Positions 45,435 to 55,525 of a stretch of DNA of 64,000 nucleotides are shown here, piece after piece (position 1 is the stretch's first letter; each line of letters begins with the position of its first letter). Source of the stretch: Eutypa lata. Its lineage: Eukaryota > Ascomycota > Sordariomycetes > Xylariales > Diatrypaceae. Under the pieces are notes generated by a model. The model ran no database searches and was not told where the DNA came from. It worked only from the letters and a program-made list of their open reading frames with translations. The DNA is taken from assembly GCA_022661535.1 (NCBI GenBank), contig JAKULF010000007.1, positions 3,720,001-3,784,000 of the forward strand. Direction: 5' to 3'. The position numbers and the translations under genes were made by a program.

Positions 45435-46391
45435 GAACGAGCGCTATATAAAGACGACCGTGGACGGACGGACGGTGCCCGGCTCGCCTAGAATAGGGCC
45501 AGAGCACGTAGTATGAGACGCGCACAGAGAGAGAGTATGTGTGCGTGCGTGCGAAATGGGAATGAATTATGATATCGAGACGATGACGACGATGAATGAC
45601 TATGATAGCAGCGAAAGGACAAAAAAGAGCGTTTCAACAAGGCCAGGAGAAACCAGAGATTGATTTTTCCCGCTTTTGCGTTGAGTTGGGGATAGACCAG
45701 GGGAGATGTTCTCGCGGATTTGTTGGATTTGTAATTTGTGCTATTTGTTGGGTGGTTTGGTGGTTCCAGTTGTGGTTTTGACCACTGCACTGCGTTGCGT
45801 TGCGTTGCGTTGCGTTGCGTTGCGTTACAATACGTTGCCTATCATACTTGGACACGACTACGAAGAGTGTGTCTTACATCATATCAAAGACATGCCAACA
45901 CATAGTACGGACAGGTGTAGGCAGCAGAGACATATCGGACGGCATTTTCTACCAGATTGTGCGTCACTGCTGCTGCGCCATCATTATCGTTCGCTTGATA
46001 ACATCCGGCTTCCTAAGCCGCGGCTGCGGTCTTGCAACAGACAGTCTTGGGGCAAGGGTGTAATTTGGAAGGCTATTAGCGAAACATGGCATCTGAAAAT
46101 AGAAAATAATCAGGTATCTAGGCAGATATGGGATGGATGTAATATAGATTCAGACAGCCATACAGATAGACAGATGCGCGGGCGGATAACGCCAGCGATG
46201 GACGGGGGCCCGGCATCTTTACCAGCATCATCAGATGAGATACGTTGAATTAACGAGCGAGGCTGCAATTTTCCTTTCCCGCTATTTACGCTCCCTTCTC
46301 AAATCTACCTCGACTCAGAAATAGCTCATGTGTGTACATGTCTCAGCTCTCCCCCCCCCCCCCCCTTCATATTTTTATGTAGGTGCTTAGC
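45435..46391. other. Spacer between convergent CCCH and dihydroorotase genes
   Basis: Contains the TGCGT pentanucleotide array and a run of 15 C at 46351-46365, 26 bp downstream of the dihydroorotase stop codon. No coding frame seen. Confidence 0.5.
45791..45825 (+). repeat. TGCGT pentanucleotide array, seven units
   Basis: Seven perfect tandem units in the 3' flank of the CCCH gene; a diverged unit (TACGT) follows. Confidence 0.9.
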
Positions 46392-49122
46392 TCATTTCCA
46401 CTCGACGCTCCAAGTCGACTTGCCCTGTCTGAAGTTAACAACCTCGACGCTGCTGTTACTAGGTCCCCTGATTGAGTCCACGATGACGTCATCCCCTTTG
46501 CGTAGAGTGATGCGCTCCTCCTTCGGGTTCTTCACCCCGTAGAACGTGCGTCCGTAGTCGCTGAGGAAGCCCTGAAGGGCCTCGGGGGTCACAGCTGAGG
46601 CTGTAATGTCGTCGCGATCGATGGCCTATTATATAATGGTTAATATATGAACCCAGTGCCCTGTGCAATTCATTCAAGGGGATGATGTATATTGGTGTAA
46701 CGATGACTTCAGAGATGAATGAGATGTGATGAGATATGGGGGGAGAGCTTACCTCTTCGAGAGCTGTGAGGACCAGTTGGGACGCGCTGTGATGAGCTAA
46801 TATTAGTTATGTTCTTCTTTGTAGTCTGTCTGGGAAGGGATCATCACAGGTGACCACGAAACGGGAATAACTCCCAGTAGGCCGAAGTATAGAGTAGGTT
46901 TCGAGAACATTAGGGTCACATACTATGGCTGCGTGAAAACGCCGGCGGGTGTATTGCCCTTCCCTTTCTTGGCGCTGTTATCATGAGGTGCCGAGTCTGT
47001 TCCCAGGAAGAACTTGCCCTTGCTGTTGACTACAGCGTCGAGCAGGGCACGGCGGTCGTGCGGGAGCTATTATTGTGACACATAGGTCAGATCATATACA
47101 GAGACAAGGGCGTTTATGCAGTGTCTTCACGAAAGGTGAGAAGGCTCAGTAAAGTCTCCAGTTATATCGGAAGAGGCAATGAGCATGAGATGAACCAATC
47201 GAGTAATGCAACATGACATACCTTTGCGACCGGCTTGCAATAGCAGTACTAAGAGTTGCAGCGTTAGTCTACTGATCAGGTACCCATGTTCAAGAGCCCT
47301 TTGGTTTGGTTGAAACTCACCACGTCGCTAATCGCGTCATCGATCAAGATGTAGAGATGATGGCTCGTGATTGTTCCTACTACGGTATCGCCGCAACTAC
47401 GGACCGCTTCTACTGCGTCCTTGGTCGTGCAGTGCTCGAGAACAATCTACGAAAAAGAAAACACGGCGCTAGTTAGTGTGGTATACATGGATGAAAGGTC
47501 CTTTCTTGTAGGTTTAATCATACCTTCAGCTTAGGAAACTTCTCGTGGATGCTCTTGAGTGTAGGAAGAAAGCTAGCTTCGGCGTTGAGGATGGTGATCC
47601 CCTGCTTTTGACTACAAGACATAGAGTTAGTACTGTTCTTCGAGGCCTCACTCTAGAGCCGGTAAGAATAGAGAGTATGCTACAAGCTATAGGTCCAATG
47701 GACACTCTTAGAGTAAAGCCATAACTACCAGCAAAAGATGATTCGTGAGGGCTACATTCAGTCCGTTACTTACTCTGAAGGGCACTCGCCGTGTAAGTTG
47801 AGCACCTACACAACCCAGGTCAGCCATCCGGTTTGTTCAAAATACAGTAGTCGGGGAATATACGTTTGATGGGGGCACTCAGGACACAATTCCATTTGTG
47901 AATTACAATAATCCGAGGCAGAATTTCGTGCATGTGGGGTTGATCGGTTTACTCACAAGACCCTCTTCTTCCATCGCCTTAAACACAGGGTAGAATGGTT
48001 CATAGGAGATGACCCCCGACGACGAGTTGGTCGTCACACCTGCAAGCATAATGGTTAGTATATGAGTAGGCTGTCCGAAAATCATCGGCGTGGATTCGTT
48101 TTAGTCTAATTGCAAATAATACAATTGCGATTCCTCTGAAGACATCCATGCAGACCAGGTTTTCTAAGCGGTTTGGTTTATCGACTGACCTGCTGGATAA
48201 GACTTGATGCCGGCAATTCCAGCCTTCTTAGCTTCACGGACAATCTCTGGAGTTATGCTCTCATGCAGGTAAACTGTTCGGGATTAGTATTCTGTAAGCG
48301 AAGTCGCAGTCCCTTTCCCAGCACCCTCTGTGTGGGAAGACACACGAAGGATCAAGACCGTAAGAGCTCTCAGAGATCTACGGGATACATACTATCAATC
48401 TATTAGCTTATGTATACTTAGAATCCTGGAAAGTCGCTTTTTCTTCACATACCGTGTCATCAAGTAGTCGATGCTCGAGTCCAGAGCCTGCAGTCGTGAT
48501 TTGTAGCCCAGTGCCATCTACATCCCACATCAAAGTCAGCAACCACTCTGCCAGTGAAGGCCGTTCGAACTAAATAAATCCCATATCTCATCCAGGGGAC
48601 TCAAGTGAATTTAACGGGGGGTATTGGAATATTGTTTAGGCAGCTGTAAAAACAGTATCCGACGACACTAACTACTCACCTGAACAGTTGTGACTGGCGG
48701 GACTAGATTCCTAAATTTAATGTCAACACTTCGATGAACATACATGGTGCGACATGTCTATGGAGCAGGATAAATCGCAATTGACCAGAATTGCAGTCAA
48801 TCCCATCGTACTTAGGTCTACTCACGGCATCACGTATACTTGATTGACACCCCCTTTTCGGATGGTTGGGACGACTGCAACAGACATGTCCCCATCACGA
48901 AGGTGCACATGAAAATCTGCCCTATACAGCTTGAAGTCAGTATCTTGTTCTTAGGATACTTCGCGATGAATTGGACCTAGGAGACATAATCCAAAATTCA
49001 TTGGAAGTGGACTGCCATTATAGCACACGCTTATGCTGGCTGCCACAGTAGATGAAAGTGTGCAACAGCGCGGGGATCTCTTACGCAGCAGGTAATTCCA
49101 GGGAAGTGAACGGCAGTGGCAT
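46392..49122 (-). CDS. URA4: Dihydroorotase (third/fourth step of pyrimidine synthesis), 13 exons
   Basis: Exons (minus): 49122-49085, 48921-48826, 48710-48680, 48517-48453, 48273-48190, 48039-47957, 47805-47774, 47611-47524, 47446-47321, 47248-47222, 47066-46924, 46786-46753, 46625-46392. The product (about 359 aa) cyclises N-carbamoyl-aspartate to dihydroorotate. Zn ligands and substrate residues are all visible: HVHLRD (H16, H18), the carbamylated Lys in GIKSYPAGVT, NLHGE, LEHCTT and GTDSAPH. It is the monofunctional, bacterial-class-II-like enzyme of yeast Ura4 type. Twelve introns for 360 residues, with exons as short as 27 and 31 nt, is very intron-rich for an ascomycete. Every junction is in frame except one: joining exon 4 (ending ATG ACA CG|GTATGT) to exon 5 (CAG|TT TAC CTG CAT) leaves one extra base. 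Either an indel exists there or that splice is misread. The start is the ATG before PLPFTSLELPAAD. Confidence 0.88.
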
Positions 49123-50118
49123 ATTCAATGGTATGATTCGTCCCGCCACGATAGAGTGATGATACCTGTGATAAAATCTTAGAGTTTGATATCCCCACAT
49201 TTGCGAATTCCACAAGTGGGAGGGCAAGATCAAATGGGTTCTTACTGTCGAATATGTGTAAATCAATTCGGAGATTTATGTTCTCCTTGCTTGTGCCTGA
49301 ATATAAGGTTACTTTGAGTAATAGAAGTATCCCTCTCACTATCTTAGAAAGTATCTAGTCAAGCTCGAAAGATGATGGGGTTGTGCTGGTGAGGGTTAAG
49401 TTGGGTCACTCTAGTACGCCCTACGCCACACTTTAATTAGTCCTAATACCAACCAAGCCACATTTCAATGAAACTGTGGCATTGATCCCACGCTGTCTCC
49501 CCCCTTTTAGTCTCTTAAAAATGCTAAAAAACAGAATAGAACTCCTGACATCGAGTCCCAAATGGCTTTTCAGACGCCTATAGTTAGCTTAAGCTACATT
49601 GGATATAGAAAATATGACAGAGGCAAGGAAGGGCAGAATATATCCGTGAGAGATCATACTTAGACGTTTCCCTCCTATCCAGCTTGCAGCAATAGCTTGA
49701 GAAACCAAATTATACAGATTTCTTTTGGAACCTTACAAACTCAGGCTTAGTACGTAAACTATTTTACTCTGACCAATTCCCATCTTCATACAACTACCGC
49801 ATTTGGTTAAAAGGGTAGAAATACATAGGATTGTTGTCGCAGAGGGGCGGGGTCGCTTTGCTGTTCTCTCAGCCGACGTTGCATTCGGAAGTCTAGTCAA
49901 GATGATTGGATAGTCAGTAATGCATGTTGGTTGGGAATAGCCCACTAGTGATGAGGGAGCCTGGAGCAGCTATTAGGGTCCGAGAAAATGGTATGCATAT
50001 ATTATCTATGTAGACTGGTGTCATTGTGGCTCTCAAAACTCCTCTCCTTATAGCGCTTGTGAATTACCTCACTCTTAAATTTTCCCAGTCAACCATATTA
50101 TATACAACCATATCTACG
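49123..50118. other. Divergent spacer between dihydroorotase and the NACHT gene
   Basis: AT-rich. It should hold promoters for both flanking genes. No coding frame, RNA gene or clear repeat was seen. Confidence 0.5.
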
Positions 50119-53100
50119 ATGGATCCTATAGCAGCAATCGCGTTTTTATGTAATGTTTTCGATCTCGCAGAGCGCACGATCAAGTGCGTGAAGATGGCCA
50201 AGGAGACGTACGACTCGGCTTCCGGTCTACCGAGACAGTATGAAATGCTGTCAGAATTCACCATGGAGATGACGGCCATCTCCGTCGAAGTCCAACGAAA
50301 CCACAAAAGCTTAGAGTTGCTCAGTCCTATATCGAGTGATCCGGACTCGCCGCTCAAGAGTGTAGCTTTGAGTTGCCAAGAGATCTCTTTGAGGATCGCG
50401 ACTGTACTTGAGAAATGCAGGTCTAAGAAAGATCAATCGATAGGAGGTTCTGTAAAAGCAACGCTGCGATACCTGTTTGCTAAGAACGAATTGGAGGCCC
50501 TCCAAAGGGATCTTGAGAGTAGCCACCAAAGGCTACAGACCGCTTTGGCTCTTTCTACCAAGTAAATACCCCTTTTAAGGCCCGCACGTTTTGCAGATTT
50601 TCTTTTCTTTTTCTCCCTTTAGCTCTCAAGGTTCACCTCTTAACACTCGAGATTGCTTGAGATAAGCTAACAATATTTCAGGTCGGAGCTTGGTCAAATA
50701 CAAAAGGCGCTCGGCAAGATGGGTAGTGACAATGCAGAGCTCTGCGATATGTTGCTTGAAACTCGCGAGAAATTATCAATGCTGGAGGAGATTCCAAGCC
50801 AGTTAGCGCAGGCACTGCGGGTATCGGAGCAGTTCAAAGCAACGAAAATCCTCGACTTGGCTTTTCACAGGTTAGGTGTGCTCAGCAACTTCTCTCGACC
50901 CAATCCTAGATACGATGATGTCCGTGAAGCAACAATGGGCACCTGCGAGTGGATATTGAAAGAGCCCGAGAGGCTTCTGAAAGTTGAAGACAAGCTCACG
51001 ATGACATTCGTCCAATGGCTCCAGGAAGGAGATGGCGTATTTCACGTAGCGGGGAAGCCAGGGTCTGGAAAGTCGACTCTCATGAAGTACCTCTGCGAAC
51101 ATGAGGAGGTTCTGACACATCTCTACAAGTGGGCAGGACCTTCTCAGCTTATATTCACCCGATACTTCTTCTGGAAACCAGACGACCTGCAGAATGGATT
51201 TCGAGGGCTGAAACGCTGTTTGCTCTGGGAGGTCATAGATCAAGTGCCAGAGCTCTGCCAGACCCTTTTCCCAGGTTTGCAGTATCAACCCATGGAGCCC
51301 CTTGGGAGTAGAATGCCAGAGTTCAGTGACAAAGAAGTGTCTCGGGCTCTTGAAACTTTCTGGGACTACGTTCAGGTATCGGATGGTATACGCGTTTTCG
51401 TGCTGATTGACGGCCTTGATGAGTTCCATGAGAATGCCGAAGATCACAACGATCTCGTAAGAACAATACAAAGCTGGGTTTCTAAAGGGTCTGGAAAAGC
51501 AAAGTTCTGCGTTTCAAGTAGGGAATACGACGCCTTTTCGGTTTTCCCCGAGTCCCAGAGAATCCGCCTACATAAACTCACCGCGAGAGATATCCGAACA
51601 GTCATTCTAGAGCGACTCCGAAGCCATTCTCGCTTTCCACAATTCAAGGATCTCCCAGTTCCAAATCGGGTTCGAGGTACCCCAAGCAACAATATTGATA
51701 CCAATATGTCCCCGTCGGAAGAAATCGATTCTAACGAAATTCAAGCTCGTCTCCTTGTTAAGGATATCGTGAAAAAGGCTGAAGGTGTATTCCTTTGGGT
51801 TCACCTGGTTCTAAGAGACCTTCGGAAATGCTTGGATGGTGGCCTCTCGATCTCCCGTCTCCGAAGTAGGGTCGACGTACTACCCGAAGATCTGAAGACA
51901 TTTCTCGGGCATTTATTTGACACAATCCATCCGCAGTTCCGGCGCCAAACGTACATACTGTTCACACTTATTATCCTCTAATATCGTGCAGCAGTTGAAC
52001 CCGCGGCCAAGAAGCGCAGATTGGTGCTCGATCGCCCTGGCCTCTGTCTTGGGGGCGCCTATTATCTCTACAATATTAGTGACGTCGCGGGAACGAAAGT
52101 TGGTGTAGAGTCTCTGTCTGCTGACAGCATCGAGAACCAAGAGATTAATTTCTTGAATCGAGAACAGATAGGCGATCTCACCAATGGATTGCTCGAAATT
52201 GGTGAAACATATGATGGTGAAAACTTTTGGGGGAACCTCTTTACTGACCTAAAATTCACCCACCGTTCGGTGATTGAAGTCCTACAAAAGAGCTTAGAAG
52301 CCAAACTCGATGAGAACAACATTACACCACAGGTACTGGCGCAAGTAGCATGTGGAGCTTTGACCTACGAATTCTTATGCGGCATTAAGAACTTCCCACG
52401 ACGGTCTTTGGTTTGCCCGTATATCTGCAATAAAGTAGGCGGTTTCTTTCGTCTTTTAACCCTGATGGGTTTGTCACAGGATCCTGTCATCCTCGAGCAA
52501 CTGAGCATTGTGGACGATATATCTTTACGATTTTATTTCGGCAGACGAAGACCTACGGAAGAGGACGCGTTTTACCACCGCGAGCTTGATTGCGGGTTGC
52601 AGATGCCGAAGCATATGGCGGGTGCATATTATACCGTTCTTATACACACAGTTCTGCTTGACCATGCTTCTTATGCTCTCTGGTGCCTTGAAAACTATAA
52701 GATGGAAAGATATGGCTGGATTGCGCCTAGGACTCTTTTTATGTTAGACGAAACGGAGAGTCCAGATGGTGCGCTTGTTATACGTTCTCTATTCGAGAAA
52801 GGGATCTGCCGCTTTGACGACAGAAAAGTAAATATACGATATGAGTGGGATGAATGTGTCAACGGTGAGTCCTCTGAAACTGGACTTTGTCTGTGCGCAC
52901 TCACTCCGGCTATACTCTCCCGTATCCATATTGGCCAGCTGCTGTTGGCCTTCATTTCCGACCCCCCGATTTACAATTCTGCATTTCCTTTCCTGAAGCC
53001 TTGGGAGTTAATGGAAATCTGGATGGAATATGGAGCGGATGCTCTATATAAAATCGCACCTACTTACGTATCAATGGGGTCCATACCAGTCCTAGAAATC

Positions 53101-53649
53101 CATAGATGGAAAAATGGCCGATGGATCTTGGCATACAGAAAAACAGAAATACGCCACGAGGTATGGGAACTCGTGCAAAGTAAGCGACAGCGGTTCTTGA
53201 CGCTCCGAGACATCGCCGAATCCGAGAAACCTAAAAACCTAGAGAGGGTGCTAGAGTTAATCGATAGAAACACCGAACGCCAATTCGCCCCGGAGGAAGC
53301 TAAGAATCGAGCCGCCTTCGAAGAGCTACCTTCGTCAGAAATCATCGGCTATGAGTACTTCGACTCAAAAGAAAGGGGAAGGTCCGACATGCTTTCCAAG
53401 AATGGTCGCTGGCGGGTTCGTGACACGTCCTCTATGATTGTAGCCCAGGCTTTTAAAATGAGTAGTAAGTCGGCCTGAGTCTTATGGTTGGCCATATGCT
53501 AACACCTCCTAGACGTATTCGTCATGGCTGCGTTCCTACTCGCACTTGTGGCGTACCTCACCCAAAGTTGGACGAGCTTCAGCCCGGCATGGCAGTCAGG
53601 TGATTGTATTCAGAGTGAAAGGAAGAGACCAGAGCTTCGGGGTGCATAG
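50119..53649 (+). pseudogene. NACHT-type STAND protein with in-frame stop and C-terminal membrane segment
   Basis: Exons 50119-50561, 50682-53464 and 53513-53649. The N-terminal domain (MDPIAAIAFLCNVFDLAERT onward) is the helical type found ahead of fungal STAND NTPases. The NTPase follows with the P-loop GKPGSGKST (272-280), Walker B VFVLIDGLDEF (DGLDE at 391-395), the sensor-like SSRE and HLVLRDL; the winged-helix-like region then leads into the motif LKFTHRSVIEVL. Such NLR-like proteins act in non-self recognition and regulated cell death (established knowledge). A TAA at 51979-51981 interrupts the frame at residue 581, and the same frame continues for 500 codons with good coding character. 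Either the gene is broken by one nonsense change, or a 69-nt intron (51951-52019) removes the stop. A 48-nt intron near the end (GTAAGT...CTAAC...TAG) replaces a short tail by VFVMAAFLLALVAYLTQSW, a membrane-spanning helix. No WD40 or ankyrin repeats were seen. Confidence 0.75.
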
Positions 53650-54143
53650 ATATGACCATTAACGCCTGCCTCACTACAGAACTCTAGGGGGCGAAGTCCC
53701 CTTTATATAGGCTGCCACTTAGCCTGCACTGGTCTGCACCTTATACCCTGACAGTGGCATTCATAAAAGACGATGGCTGGACAGGTACCTTGCTTGAGCG
53801 GATATATATACCAAGGGCCAAGTTTCTATCTTGATTCGGATTCCTGAGGTGGCGTTGGCGCACGGAACAGGGGTAGGAGGAACCCTGGAATTGTCTTACA
53901 AAGCCACATAGCTATGCGTTTTCGTTGAGTTTCGTCATATTAATTTATATTGATGTCGAACCAAACCCCGCCGGCTATGTATATATGTAAACATGTATCT
54001 ATGTACGTAAGAGCGGACTCAAAACACTTTGATTCAAAAAAGTCCGTAAGTACTTATCCAACAGATAAAGCGAAGCCATCACTCGCTCATGCGTCCCCCT
54101 CTTTCTCTTTCTCCCCTCCCCTCCCCCTTCCCCTTTTTATATC
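53650..54143. other. Spacer between convergent NACHT and membrane-protein genes
   Basis: Contains a pyrimidine-rich run at about 54095-54140 next to the left-hand end of the membrane-protein gene. Nothing else seen. Confidence 0.5.
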
Positions 54144-55525
54144 TCACTTCAACCCACCCCACTTATTATCAGGAAGCTCAGTGACCGCACTACCATAAAA
54201 CTGCGGCGTCGTGCCGTGTAGCTCGCCAGGATCTCTCTCCGAAGGCAGCTCGGACGGCGTCGTCTGCGTCTGGAAGCGGGCAGGCGAAGCAACCGTCGAC
54301 GGCGACGAGCCGTCGAAGGAAAACGGTTGCGCGGTGGCTAGCTCTGCCGGCGCTTGACCTCCTTGCTTCCCCGGCCGCCGCCGCCACCAGAACAGCCACG
54401 CGCATAGGAGGCCGATGATGAGGACGCCCGCCGCGGCTCCGACGCCGATCCCGGCCGCGGCCCCGGCGCTGAGGGGGGCGTCGCTGCTACTAGGCGCGGA
54501 GGTGGTGGGGGCTGCGGTGGATGATGATAATGATGCTGTTGTTACGGGCGTGGGATCTGATGTACTTGTCTCTGATGCGGGGTTTAAAGTCTGTGGTGTG
54601 TTAGTTAGCGTTTGTAACGAAGTAAAGCAAACTCCGAGCAGAGACCCTGCCAGCCACGGAACTCGACGTCTATATGACGACAAGTATAAAAGCGACGCGC
54701 CTAACTAGGCGACAGAGAGCGAGAGTCGAAAGTTTGCACAACCACGGAATAGGAATAGGAGCATAACACATACCGGGCTCGTGTATACCATAGCCAAAGC
54801 CATCAGATGCTGATCGCTCCTCAGGCCCCTCGTGACCTGGCCGACCTTGTTCTCCTGGAAGTTCGTCAGGGTGATGACGGCGGTCTCGTCGTCGCGGTCC
54901 CACTGCGAAACGCAGCGGAACATCTCCTCGTGTTTTGTCGGCTGAACATCTCCAACGCAGGAGAAATCATATGCACTTTTTTTTTTGTGTACCGTCGAGT
55001 TAATTACGTGATGCTTGTCTCTCTTTTTGAATATTTGTATGACTAGGAAGGGCATATCCGCCTCTCCTGTCTATTTGCAATAGTTTACAAGACATGCAGA
55101 TAACCGCCCTCTACCTAATATCGTTTCGTCTACTAGGCGAAAGGGTTACAGGACGAGAAGGACCCGCAAAAGGGGTATAGAACATGCACGGAGAGGAGGC
55201 GGCCGGAAGGATAGAAGGTGAGGGGGGAGGAAATCTAGATGAGAACTAACGTCGGACAGCATGTCACGGTTTCCGCCGAGCACGCTGGAGTATAGTTTGG
55301 CGGGCACTGCGTCCCGGCGTAGGGTACGTTAGACTGCCACGTCGGCGCGAGGCAGTCGGTGATCTGGGACGGGCCGCCCAGTACGGTGCGGGCGTCCCCG
55401 CTAGCGAGATCGGTGTTGTACATCCATATCCAGTAGTCTGTCGACCGCAGACAGCCGGGGGCGGTCGGGGTCCAGCTAGCGGGCAGCGTCACCTCCGGAG
55501 TCGTCGTTGTCGGGGTTGTCGTCAT
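54144..55525 (-). CDS. Single-pass membrane protein with Cys-rich ectodomain
   Basis: Exons 55525-55251, 54975-54774 and 54590-54144 (minus) give 307 aa. The ectodomain has the fungal pattern CPPNYTPACS...VTCCPT joined across the first intron to AYDFSC and FRCVSQ, which supports the junction. Then come a Ser/Thr/Pro-rich stalk (160-200), a Gly/Ala-rich transmembrane helix GVLIIGLLCAWLFWW (about 205-229) with the stop-transfer RRRPGKQ, and a cytoplasmic tail of about 75 residues with PSELPSERDPGELHG. This is the layout of a small surface sensor or adhesion-type protein; no ligand or signalling partner can be inferred. The model lacks a signal peptide, so a further 5' exon is likely; the frame is open to about 55540 behind a possible acceptor GCGCAG. 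The first intron (275 nt) ends in an A-rich rather than pyrimidine-rich tract. Confidence 0.75.
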
